Source: Beroe forskalii (Eukaryota > Ctenophora > Nuda > Beroida > Beroidae). Taken from it: a DNA stretch of 64,000 nucleotides. Every line of letters begins with the position of its first letter. The stretch's first letter is position 1. A program made the translations under genes and the position numbers. The notes below the pieces were generated by a model, which saw nothing but the letters and a program-made list of their open reading frames with translations, was not told where the DNA came from and ran no database searches. The stretch lies in contig WFMF01000170.1 of the NCBI GenBank assembly GCA_011033025.1, forward strand, positions 292,896 to 356,895, written 5' to 3'. Shown piece by piece: positions 56,901 to 64,000 of this stretch.

Positions 56901-58685
56901 CCTCATTAATCAATTCCTTCAATATTGTCGTATGAAACTGTTCCATCTACTATTAATTAAAGTTCGCTAACCCTGTTAACCCTTCACCAGGTGAGCATAT
57001 TGAAGTTTTTCTGTGAGAAGCAGCTCAGTGAACTGCAGGAGCTACATGGAGATGAGGAAGGACTGAGACCCATCATAGCCCCTCCCTTTTCCTCTACTGC
57101 TCCTCCTGTAAGTGTTTACATGATCTAACAATGTAACTCTGTTACGAATCTGATGGACTGATGAAGTGATAAACACCCTCCCTAGCGAGCTTGATTGTCT
57201 AGAGCTGTCCAAATATTCAGATTCTGATCTTACTACTACTACTCACATCCTCATTCCCCGCAGCGAACCTCAGTGCCCCTGCTCAGACACACGTCTGTAC
57301 CTACTCACGGTGAAAGCACTGACGATGCGATAGCAGAAGAGGAAGATCCCTTCTCCCCTGCTAGATCAGAGCGGAGTACCCCCGACCCTTTCTCAGACTC
57401 CACCCACTCGTTCCCTCCCCACTCGCTTCCTCCCCACTCGCTCCCCTCGCAGCCTCCCCTCGACCTCCCCTCCCTCTCCATAGAACTCTCCAACGGTCTC
57501 ATTCTCAGCCCTGTCGAGGAAGGGACTTCCAGCAGTCCCGTCCAGTTAACACCCGGCCTCTCCTCGCCAAATTCCATGTTTTTCACCCCCGAAGAGGGCA
57601 GCATCTCTACACCCGGACACTCGACCAGTGAGAGCTCCGTAACACGGAGTGAGAGGGCAGTTGGGACCCCAAACTGTGGGGTTACGACTTGTAGCAGCAC
57701 CACTGAGGTAAGTGTCTCCGAATCTACACAAGGTTGTGGAGGGGTATCTTCCACTACTACCTCTGAATCTTATCAGGAGTCTACTGAACAGAGATCTCAA
57801 GGAGGTGGTGGCAGGGGATCTTCCAATACTTCAGAATCTTATCAGGAGTCTACTGAACACAGATCTCAAGGAGGTTGCGGGGTGTCATCTTCCTCTACAA
57901 CGTCGGAATCCTATGAGCAATCTACTGAAAACAGATCTCAAGGAGGTGGTGGCAGGGCATCTTCCAATTCTTCGAAATCTTATCAGGAATCCACTGAACA
58001 CAGATCTCGGTCTGCAAGTGGTGGGGTGTCATCTTCTTCTACTTTCCACTCCGAGGTGGTTAAGTCTCGAGGATATCCCACCGACAGCACTTCTACTACA
58101 GTCACTCGAACACGCTCACTCGAACACTCCACCCGCAGTAACGCGCCGGAAACTGACAGGGATTCGTGTATGAATAACGAGGGAGTGCGAGGGGAAAACG
58201 AGGAAATTCGAGGAAATAACGAGGGAGTGCGAGGGGAAAACGAGGAAATTCGAGGGAATAACAGAGAAATCAGAAGAGAACGCAGCGCCCCTCCTCGTGT
58301 CTCCGGTTCCAAAACACCTTCGCTGCTTCGCAGTATCAGTGACAATACAACTCCTGGAGAAAGACATGCAGAAATCAATGATATATGTCAGGAGAAGAAG
58401 GAGGAAGGTTATTGTGAGGGAGGTGGCAGTGTTTGTGAGGGGATTGTTGAATCAGAAAGCGGAGATGACTACGGAAACTCGACGAAGATTGACGAGATAA
58501 TTGTTGATATGTCATCGAAAAAAGGCGACTCTTTAGCAGCTGACGTTGTTTCTCAACGAGTTGAGTATTTCAGAGAGGAAACAGTCTCTTTGAACAACGA
58601 TCCAGTGTTAGCTGGCTTCAATAAGTCACAAAACAGTGAATCAGGATTGCTGTTAAACTCAAAAGATTCTGGCATATCAAGTTAA
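35902..58685 (+). CDS. BCR/ABR-like RhoGEF-RhoGAP (DH-PH-C2-RhoGAP), 5' partial
   Basis: Exons: 35902-36003, 36301-36495, 36684-36794, 36994-37077, 38243-38434 (or a later donor), 38867-39010, 39248-39357, 39589-39723, 39913-39988, 40244-40314, about 54226-54351, 54580-54737, 54905-55069, 55336-55484, 55659-55753, 55924-56067, 56296-56386, 56555-56690, 56991-57107 and 57264-58685; about 1,270 residues. The first five exons give a DH domain (IVENFLNLERNYVEKLQ). A PH domain follows (MRYLFLYNDVLVCARM to EKERDEWMRQIQ), then C2 (GVLLVQVICGTDLGEVGTKP) and RhoGAP with the arginine finger in EEGIYRISG. The tail is Ser-rich. The order is that of animal BCR/ABR, which activate and inactivate Rho-family GTPases. 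The N-terminal part is lost at the junction before 35860. The phase into the C2 exon at 54226 does not fit the preceding exon, so an exon may be missing. Confidence 0.9.
37595..37736. repeat. Near-perfect 140-bp hairpin in a DH intron
   Basis: Arms of about 62 bp (TTGAGAATAAAGAGAACGAC and so on) are reverse complements with about one mismatch around a 15-20 base AT-rich loop. It is a young MITE-like palindrome; no target duplication is clear. Confidence 0.85.
38390..38730 (+). repeat. 59-bp minisatellite iterating a 5' splice site
   Basis: Units of exon end (CATCCACAAGGGAATGATGG ... GAGAAATCAG) plus donor GTTAGTGAAG give five intact GT donors at 38435, 38494, 38553, 38612 and 38671. The first unit lacks one base in ACAAACGAG compared with ACAGAACGAG in later units. 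As a result the first donor leaves the wrong phase for the next PH exon, whereas the third (38553) restores frame with 39 extra residues. Confidence 0.9.
38823..38890 (+). repeat. Duplicated 3' splice site of the first PH exon
   Basis: TTCTGAAGATGCGGTATCTC, preceded by a pyrimidine tract and CAG, occurs twice 42 bp apart: after 38824 and after 38866. Only the second copy continues into the PH reading frame. The first runs into TTGTAACC and looks like a partial duplication. Confidence 0.85.
39700..39815 (+). repeat. Iterated 5' splice site (39-bp spacing, right arm)
   Basis: GCGGCAAA plus GTTAGTTTTAC occurs with donors at 39724 and 39763, and a third degenerate copy lacks GT. The 39-bp step keeps the frame, so use of the second donor would add 13 residues to the loop of the PH domain. 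Confidence 0.85.
39969..40100 (+). repeat. Iterated 5' splice site (46-bp spacing, right arm)
   Basis: AGACCCAACTCAACAAAG plus GTAAGG occurs three times, with donors at 39989, 40035 and 40081. A 46-bp step shifts the frame, so only the first donor matches the next exon at 40244. Confidence 0.9.
40315..42223. other. Intron sequence of the BCR/ABR gene (right arm), no gene seen
   Basis: It corresponds to 31131-33050 in the left arm without the 330-bp insertion. The end (41940-42102) holds the reverse-complement TGTGTAATGT minisatellite. No protein-like frame was recognised. Confidence 0.6.
42224..45330. mobile_element. hAT-like DNA transposon, 3.11 kb (right arm)
   Basis: Same termini as the left-arm element, flanked by CTATACAC (42216-42223 and 45331-45338), the complement of the left-arm duplication. 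Both arms thus share one insertion event that predates their separation. Units of about 170 bp with CCACGCCCAACCCG blocks occupy 43300-43870, and one inverted unit lies at 45005-45250. Confidence 0.85.
43903..44900 (+). pseudogene. Broken coding region inside the hAT-like element (right arm)
   Basis: Fragments in shifting frames: ESFFKFLKPQW; LTDISRPQIPASYRAEVPDL; GADHHARWMSKAIYTLK; then WYLTEELLPLCLFS; and a final 120-residue frame ending DFVGPRSILLFKLLQ, VNDSCERVLALATTF and SHRKKFKLQKKKDLKKLM. At least two single-base frameshifts and a stop interrupt it, at positions different from the left copy. Pattern memory places it in a repeated invertebrate family of unknown function; whether it is a divergent transposase is open. 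Confidence 0.7.
45682..45687 (-). promoter_or_regulatory. Polyadenylation signal of the protease gene (right arm)
   Basis: AATAAA on the minus strand 33 bp after the stop codon, matching the left-arm copy. Confidence 0.7.
45720..46847 (-). CDS. Papain-like (C1A) cysteine protease, intronless (right arm)
   Basis: The protein is identical to the 26251-27378 product over all 375 residues (signal peptide, I29-like propeptide, Cys158, His302, Asn318). The DNA is not identical: near the codons for RRDEGDL at least three silent changes are visible (CGG/AGG, GAA/GAG, GAC/GAT). Silent differences with no amino-acid change indicate purifying selection and show that both sequences represent intact genes or alleles. 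It lies in the same BCR/ABR intron, on the strand opposite to the host gene. Confidence 0.9.
   Translation of the reverse strand: MSRHHTMLLFYLLSTLFTPSLSTEEDHSSQHLQSALDSPCVLRDLYKTYVAKHQYTRPPHEEVERLKLFSATLQQILRLRGEVDWGVDVTLAADLTEYEQESLRGLNTSSLLEEAEQADSLRSILPPEDIRLSRPLKFDEWRLNGQIGPVRFQVKDSCWAHAAVVPIEAQLAVYKHKLTELSVQELYDCTYGPEVQINGKGGHAIEAYKYVYRSGRLGTWKESPTTLYPKRHPCEYGHKTNAITGYEVQEWPYKVKHTEDVMDHLRVFSPISVSVDSSSSFLLFYKFGSFKVNAGQCSEPDHAIVLVGYTEKEYILKNSWGDFWGRKGYVYWRRDEGDLCGMFDAAWYPFLQRKGSQRRKRSSEEIGGDQLDIIS
46848..48142. other. Intron sequence between protease and foldback element (right arm)
   Basis: Counterpart of 24960-26250. No gene was recognised. It ends at CATGATCCTACTGTA, the point where the left arm continues uninterrupted and the right arm is interrupted by the foldback element. 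Confidence 0.5.
49220..50580 (+). repeat. 27-bp minisatellite
   Basis: About 45 units of CACTCATCTACCCATACACT plus CACGCTA, with a CATCCATCTACC variant. It gives long repetitive open stretches in several frames on both strands that are artefacts of the repeat length (27 is divisible by three). Confidence 0.9.
50581..52329. other. Central part of the foldback element, no gene recognised
   Basis: Mixed unique sequence with palindromes at 51494-51546 (GGGGGTCAAATGTCGCAG stem) and 52119-52191, a GTCGGGGGATGTA tandem repeat at 51583-51645, and inverted GGGGACAA motifs at about 51865-51975. No open frame looked like a protein. Confidence 0.55.
52119..52191. repeat. Palindrome inside the foldback element
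   Basis: Arms AAATGTTGCGTCC and its complement flank an inner perfect stem TTAGACTCTCGAAA. The total is about 73 bp, capable of forming a cruciform or RNA hairpin. Confidence 0.85.
52430..52790 (-). repeat. 27-bp minisatellite, inverted block
   Basis: About 13 units of the complement of the 49220-50580 repeat, bounded by inverted copies of a sequence containing CGGTAGTTCTCTTACGCTTA (about 52285-52310 and 52800-52825). It forms the second arm of the internal inverted structure. Confidence 0.85.
54045..54205 (+). repeat. 30-bp minisatellite, five copies
   Basis: Units of ACTGTTTAGCTGCTCAGTAA plus ACACTGTTCT, right next to the foldback element end and about 20 bp before a BCR/ABR exon acceptor. 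The left arm holds only about two degenerate copies (24945-25000). Confidence 0.85.
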
Positions 58686-59518
58686 ATTGAGAAATTGCTT
58701 TTTGAAATTTGTTAAGGGATTGCATTGTTAACTTGTTAAATGTTAACATATTATTACGATATCAGCCGATTAGGATGGTTTTCGCGTTCGAGTAATCACG
58801 GTTATTATGGGGGAGGAAGGGGTTATACAAGTGCAAGTGCAAGTACAATTTCTTACGTATCAAAGTTTTCCTGGAGTTAAAACTGTCTAAGCCTCACAGT
58901 CAAAACCCTCAAGGATGGCCAAATTTAAATGTTGGCACTTCGAAAAGGGCGAAACAAAACAAAATAACTGCAAGTGATATGCTATTTTCAATTTGGCTCT
59001 TCTACTCCTAGACCACTATCTCGGGTAAGGAGTTTAAGCCATGACTGTGGTCGATTTTTATACGGAGGGGTTAAAAATGGCCAAGAATTGTTATTCATAT
59101 TGAATACGTTATTCAATATTTGATTTTGTGCACGATCCCTAATTGTTGCAGTGGCCTCTTGCCCTCTTAGTCTTTTCTTAATTTGTTAATTTGCATTATA
59201 TTGTTTATGTTAATGTTATCCCACTGACAGGTATGGTAGCTGCATTAACAAACATGGATGGGTATTAATATTATATTTATTATTGTTATTGTTAACAATA
59301 ATATCAATATATTACTGCACTGATAATATTGACAGCGTGAGCTTTTGTTATAAGTGGTTATTGTTAATGATGAAGATATTATGAATATTTTCTAACAAAT
59401 TTGTTTGATTTAAATTGAAATGACCACTTTCAGTCGGCGACAAAAGAAAATTCACTTGACTAGAAAAATATGGATCTTCTATGGCAAAAATGAAAAGGAT
59501 TGCTCATTCTGATTCAGG
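58686..59518. other. AT-rich region downstream of the BCR/ABR gene
   Basis: No coding sequence recognised. Near 59068-59140 a GGAGGGGTTAAAAATGGCCA block ending in ACGATCCCT resembles the right end of the Harbinger-like element at 6250-7406, probably a decayed relative. Confidence 0.5.
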
Positions 59519-60392
59519 CCTTGCTAAACACGTATATCTCTGTCTGCCGCGCGCGTACACACACCTATGCGGGCTTAGGAAATTCAGAGTCGCGCCCCGA
59601 CTCACAATTCTGTAACTCCTGACAACAGTTACAGAATTTTGTGTGGCCGTGGAGATTTGCTAAACATGAACACATATACCCGTGTTTGCGTGTGGGAAGC
59701 GCGCGGCCGCGCGTCCACACCTAGATTCTTGCCCTGGTTACGTGCACGCCCCTGGTTAGGTTGCTAAACACGTATATCCCTGTCTGCGTTGCGCGGCGCG
59801 CTTCCTCAGAACAGGAGATCTTGTTGCCCTAACCAGGACCCTGGTTACGCGCACGGAGTGCGCGGCGCCCCTGGTTAGGGGAAGAGATCTTGGTTATTAC
59901 AATACAAGTTTTACGTCTCCCTTGAAATTGCTGATTTGTTCGCGCTTGCGCTTACTCCATGTTACGGAGCCTTATTTTGCGCGCGCAAGCGCGAACAAAC
60001 AGGGACACGTAACATGTGGTAAGCTTGCGCGTGTTGATGGATTTCTCCCATCCCAGCGCGCAACACTCGGAAGTTTGGAGCGAAGGGTCGTGTTGCCCTA
60101 ACCAGGATCAGGACCCTGGTTACGCGCACGGGAAATTAGGGCAATGCAATATGATTTGTGTCATAACATTCTCAAACCAGCCGGCTGGGTTGAAAATGTA
60201 GTGACTGGTTTGGGGAAGCGCGGCGTTCCGCTAATTGGAAATTTATGCAAAATGCTGCTCCTTTATAAAATCATTTTTTCGAAGTCGATGAGTCACAGTT
60301 TCCTAAGCCCGCATAGGTGTGTGTACGCGCCGCGCGCTTCCCTACGGGACACGCGCCGAGCGAGCCACACAGGGATATTCGTGCTTAGCAAA
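59519..60392. mobile_element. GC-rich inverted-repeat element
   Basis: The left end TTGCTAAACACGTATATCTC and the right end (complement of TTTGCTAAGCACGAATATCC) form an inverted pair continuing into the GCCCGCATAGGTGTGTGTA motif. The interior has several repeats of CTGGTTACGCGCACG and of the end sequence itself (for example 59761-59790). Related fragments lie at 0.7-0.8 and 1.95-2.03 kb. No transposase was recognised. Confidence 0.7.
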
Positions 60393-61698
60393 GTCCCAGT
60401 GAGCGACATAAAATCGAACAGCCTCTTTAATGAAGATATTTAATTTAACTTTTCGTGAATTTGGCTTTCTGATTCCGATTTCACAGATTCTGTCGCGAAC
60501 TCCGTGCGCGTAACCAGAGTCCTGGTTAGGGCAAAGGCTTGCCATTCCCTCATTCCCTACATTATGACACTGGGTCCCCATTTGTTAAGCAGAGAAACAA
60601 CGTAGAGAAACAACGTTTAATAGAGAAACAACGTTTAATAAATTTTTCGGCACTTTACAATCAAATCATATCAAATATATTTATAAATATTAATGATAGG
60701 CTACCCTTCAGTGTAAAGATTTGTTTCACAAGATTACATTTTCACGTTCAGAAATGTCACATGTGGAGTTGGTGTGCCCGAATCAGCTAATTTTACAACA
60801 GACTGTTTTTGAATATCAATTTCAAGCGCCAAGTAGGTATACCGCAAGAGTACACTATGCAGGAAGCCAGCTAAGTCAGCACAACACCCACTGCCAGCAT
60901 ATGGGCCGACGGACATTCCCTGTCTTTTAACTTGGAAAATGACCATTCCAAATGCAAACAGCAGCTACCATACCAACTCAGACCAACTTCCACATTCCTA
61001 GCGAAGAATTATGTGTTCATGTTTTGACTAGTAAAGTTTCTATAGATAATATTATCTTTAGATAATTATCAATCTGTCTGAAGGGCACATCCAACCATGT
61101 TAGTATTCTAAAACCTATTGATTGTCTGTTGGTTTATCAAATGGGCGCCTTAGGCAATCTAATAAATTTAAGTGAAATGGAAAAATTTCATTAAATAAAT
61201 CACATCGAAGGTATATAGCATTTAAAAAGTAAAAGATAATAAATTAAAAATTCATACCTCGATCTACAATGTAGAACAACAATAAAAACCTGGTAAAAAA
61301 AGCCTTTCAGTCACTATCTGTCCTAAATACCTAAATACCTGAGCTCTGAGACACCTACCTGTCATCTAAGGCCTAAACCACCTTCCTTTCACCGAGGAGA
61401 CCTGGCTTTCTGATACTTCAAGACTTTCAATAAGAAATATCAGAATAAGAGTGAATTTTTTGGTATCACAGAAAGAGTTGCAATTTGGAAGACGATTTCA
61501 CCATGTTATTTCACACCCACTTTTTTGTTCACTAAGGAGCGTGTTTTTGATTCTAGATTTGATAGCTGATACAGATGCTGATAGGTCAGAGTTTTTTGTT
61601 GAACCGGGTACCACAATCCCACTAATATTTGCACTACATTTTTCAAACATGGATCTAGTATATTGGTTCCAAAGCATACCTTGATAGGGCGAGGCCTG
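60393..61698. other. AT-rich region, nothing recognised
   Basis: No protein-like frame, RNA gene or clear repeat was identified, apart from a short direct repeat AGAGAAACAACGTTTAATA near 60602-60640. Confidence 0.5.
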
Positions 61699-62289
61699 TC
61701 AGTTGTCTTTTTCCCAGCCTTTCACAAACCCGATGTGTGGCTTTTCTCCAACCTTACTGAAAACTTCACTAATGGTCCTCTCCACATCAGCACTATCATC
61801 TTCTTTCACACCATACAGTATGATGTTTTTACTCAGGCTGTCCTCTGTTTTAACCACATTCTTCACAGCCCCAGCAATGTCTTTGGCAGAAACCATCTGG
61901 ACCTGTGTACTAAAACTTGATGCAACAGCTGTAGCTCTTTAATTCTGTTTTAAGGGTTGTCTGCTTTTTCCCCAGGGTCTCACTCTGAACTTCTCTGAAC
62001 TGTCTCCTTTGATTCTCAAGCTCAATCTATTGCAGAGTCAAAACTTCTTTCTTGAGCTGGTCAATATTCCCAGTTGAGGTCTTTAGTGCATCATAGCAGA
62101 GTTTAAGCTGTTTCACAGATTCCACAAGCCAGGCTAATAGCACGCATCCTTTGTATTTGCTGGTTTCACAAACATCTCCGATGTGATCTTCTTGACCTCT
62201 GTACACATAGTCTTGAGCAAAAATTCATGTAACAAGGCAGAGATATCAAACAGAAGACTCTGAGAGTTTTCCAAAGAGTACTGATCCAT
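61699..62289 (-). pseudogene. LINE-type ORF1 pseudogene (N-terminal and coiled-coil part)
   Basis: The minus strand starts MDQYSLENSQSLLFDISALL and passes through Lys/Glu-rich coiled-coil segments (KQLKLCYDALKTSTGNIDQL; ENQRRQFREVQSETLGKKQ) in shifting frames with at least one stop. It ends with a conserved piece containing NIILYGVKEDDSADVERTIS and VGEKPHI. It is complementary in extent to the ORF1 C-terminal fragment at 12472-12870, which seems to be the same family. No reverse transcriptase is attached. Confidence 0.65.
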
Positions 62290-64000
62290 CACTGGTTAAG
62301 AAATGTACTTGTACAATCCTATATATGGTAGCTGTATTCCATGTATTTAGCACTCGCAAGAAAGCAGTGGTGTGTGATGCGCCTATCAGCTAATTAGATT
62401 AAGATAGCAGAGAGATAAAACGCAACGAAATACAAATCGCAAACTTTCCAAAATGCTCCATAATTATGAAAATAAACTTAAGTTTCCTAACTTAAGTATG
62501 ATTTCGGAAATACTTTTTACTTAAGTTTTCACTTAAGTCTGTTTTTTGACTTAAGTTTGGGTTCCGAATGGACCCCCAGGTTAGATGAACCTAAAACTGC
62601 AATTGGGTAGGCATGTGTGATACTTCCATCATCTACCAAATATATTTTTGTTTGTTTAAAGTTCAAAGTTTAATGGATATCTATGTTGTGTCTTCAGTTA
62701 TTTCAAAGGGCTGAGGTCAGCAATGTTATCTAACATTTTTAATGTTATTGAAATTGATGATATATTCAAATAAAAAAGAACAATTTCTTCAAGACATCAA
62801 TCTGCAATACTTTTCTCCAACTCTCTACTCAAACACCAACATGATCCCATAAGATCATACAATGTGGTGAGCAGCAAGATCTAAGTGATACACACCAAGA
62901 TTAGTGATGTGCAGGAATCTTCCTTCATTAGCTTTTGGGGTGTTTAAATTGCTAGAACTTTTGATGAGATATGCCCCCTTGCAGTTATTGTTGTCATAAT
63001 ATCCTAATGTCATGATATCCATGAGCTAGATTCCTTCATGCCTAGAGTTGAATATTTCCCTATTAAATCTCTTCCTAAACAAACTCCTCCTAGACCACCA
63101 TCACACTCCATGTGGCAAGATAATTAGCTACACTTAGCTAGAAACAATAGAGCTTTGTAACCACTTTAAAGGGCGCCTCCCCAAACTCCATAATAAAACA
63201 ATGTTCCAATCTAATAGCCATTATAATTCTGCCCTGCAGCACTGTTTAGCCCCCAGAGTCCCAAGAAACTTCTTGTTATCTTCCAATACCACTTTGTGCC
63301 TATTGTGCATGGGAAACTACCATCACACTAAACAATAGCCCTCTGCTCTAGTGAGCCTATGTGATAGTCACATGATTGAAACTCCCCAAACCTGCACCCC
63401 AACTCTAGCTAGTTAGCTTGTTGGTTCAAGTTAGTTCGAGTTAAAGTTACAACTATAATAATGTCTTCTTTGCCTACCAAACCCACATGTAGTCACTCCC
63501 TGGTACCACAGTATAGCACAAGTCAAGTGCAGTGACCACCTGCCTGAATGAAACTGAACATTGCTCTTTGGTCTTTCTCATTACTCCAAGCCTCAAGAAA
63601 TTAAGTTAAACTCTTATCGAAGAGAAGTACAGGATCAGTTGATGCATATATATGTGTTTCTTTGTTTCCTTTTACTTTGCACATTGATTATTAATTTGCA
63701 AATTGATGATTTTTCTTCAGGATTTGAATATGATTGAAATGATTTGAATATGATAGAAAACATATTTTTTCCTTAAAATATTTCCCTCCTTTTTGAATTA
63801 TTATTATGCAATGACACACTGTATGTGTCCAATACTTTAGTATCACACATTGCTACATTGTATGTAAAGTTAGAAGTAATTGATTGAAAAATTAATGAGC
63901 TCATTGTTCCTTCCCCTAGGCAGCTCTAATGACTACTCATCTCTTCCAGCAAATATTTCAAAGTAAGATCAAAACAAGGACTATAACCAAGTACAGGTCA
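62290..64000. other. AT-rich region, nothing recognised
   Basis: Contains several short CTTAAGT motifs at 62475-62565 but no gene-like frame, RNA gene or mobile-element end that could be supported. Confidence 0.5.

Larger units (their letters stand above)
39064..58513. repeat. Right arm of the large inverted duplication
   Basis: Reverse-complement counterpart of 20157-34263. It is longer mainly because of the 5.9-kb foldback element at 48143-54044. Homology begins in the intron after the first PH exon and ends inside the last exon of the BCR/ABR gene. Confidence 0.9.

Overview
The window looks like nuclear DNA of an early-branching animal (cnidarian, sponge or placozoan grade; inference, not proven). 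The evidence is spliceosomal genes with GT-AG introns, a BCR/ABR-type DH-PH-C2-RhoGAP gene (an animal family), a papain-family protease, scattered CCCTAA-like motifs, many minisatellites, and hAT-like, Harbinger-like, LTR and LINE-type mobile elements. No bacterial operons, rRNA, tRNA or CRISPR were seen.

Layout. 0-2.5 kb: AT-rich repeats with telomere-like motifs. 2.7-9.2 kb (+): a four-exon gene whose single reading frame joins a kinesin motor, an alpha/beta-hydrolase fold and a C-terminal cysteine domain resembling transglutaminases. Its second intron holds tandem repeats and a Harbinger-like element nested in another inverted-repeat element. 9.7-11.6 kb (+): exons of an unrecognised gene running into a 52-bp minisatellite built on its own 3' splice site. 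12.4-19.1 kb: a minus-strand LTR retroelement (LTR-gag-...-LTR-gag fragment) splitting that minisatellite, which resumes at 19.1 kb and runs straight into a truncated BCR/ABR coding exon at 20.16 kb.

20.2-58.5 kb: a large imperfect inverted duplication. The left arm (20157-34263) carries, on the minus strand, a BCR/ABR copy lacking its DH domain and its last codons. The right arm (39064-58513) carries the better copy on the plus strand, with DH exons in the spacer (35.9-38.4 kb). In each arm one long intron holds an oppositely oriented, intronless papain-like protease gene (identical 375-residue proteins in both arms, with synonymous DNA differences) and a 3.1-kb hAT-like element with the same 8-bp target duplication. 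The arms differ by arm-specific insertions: a 5.9-kb foldback element on the right, and two small elements and a purine minisatellite on the left. The spacer holds a 32-bp minisatellite, a partial LTR and about 530 bp of homopolymer-rich, poor-looking sequence. The palindrome may therefore be two haplotypes joined head to head by the assembler rather than a real duplication.

58.7-64 kb: gene-poor, with a GC-rich inverted-repeat element and a broken LINE-type ORF1.

Two points stand out. One is the kinesin/hydrolase/cysteine-domain fusion. The other is that several minisatellites are centred on splice junctions: arrays repeat exon end plus 5' splice site, or 3' splice site plus exon start, at six or more places in two genes, creating series of alternative splice sites.
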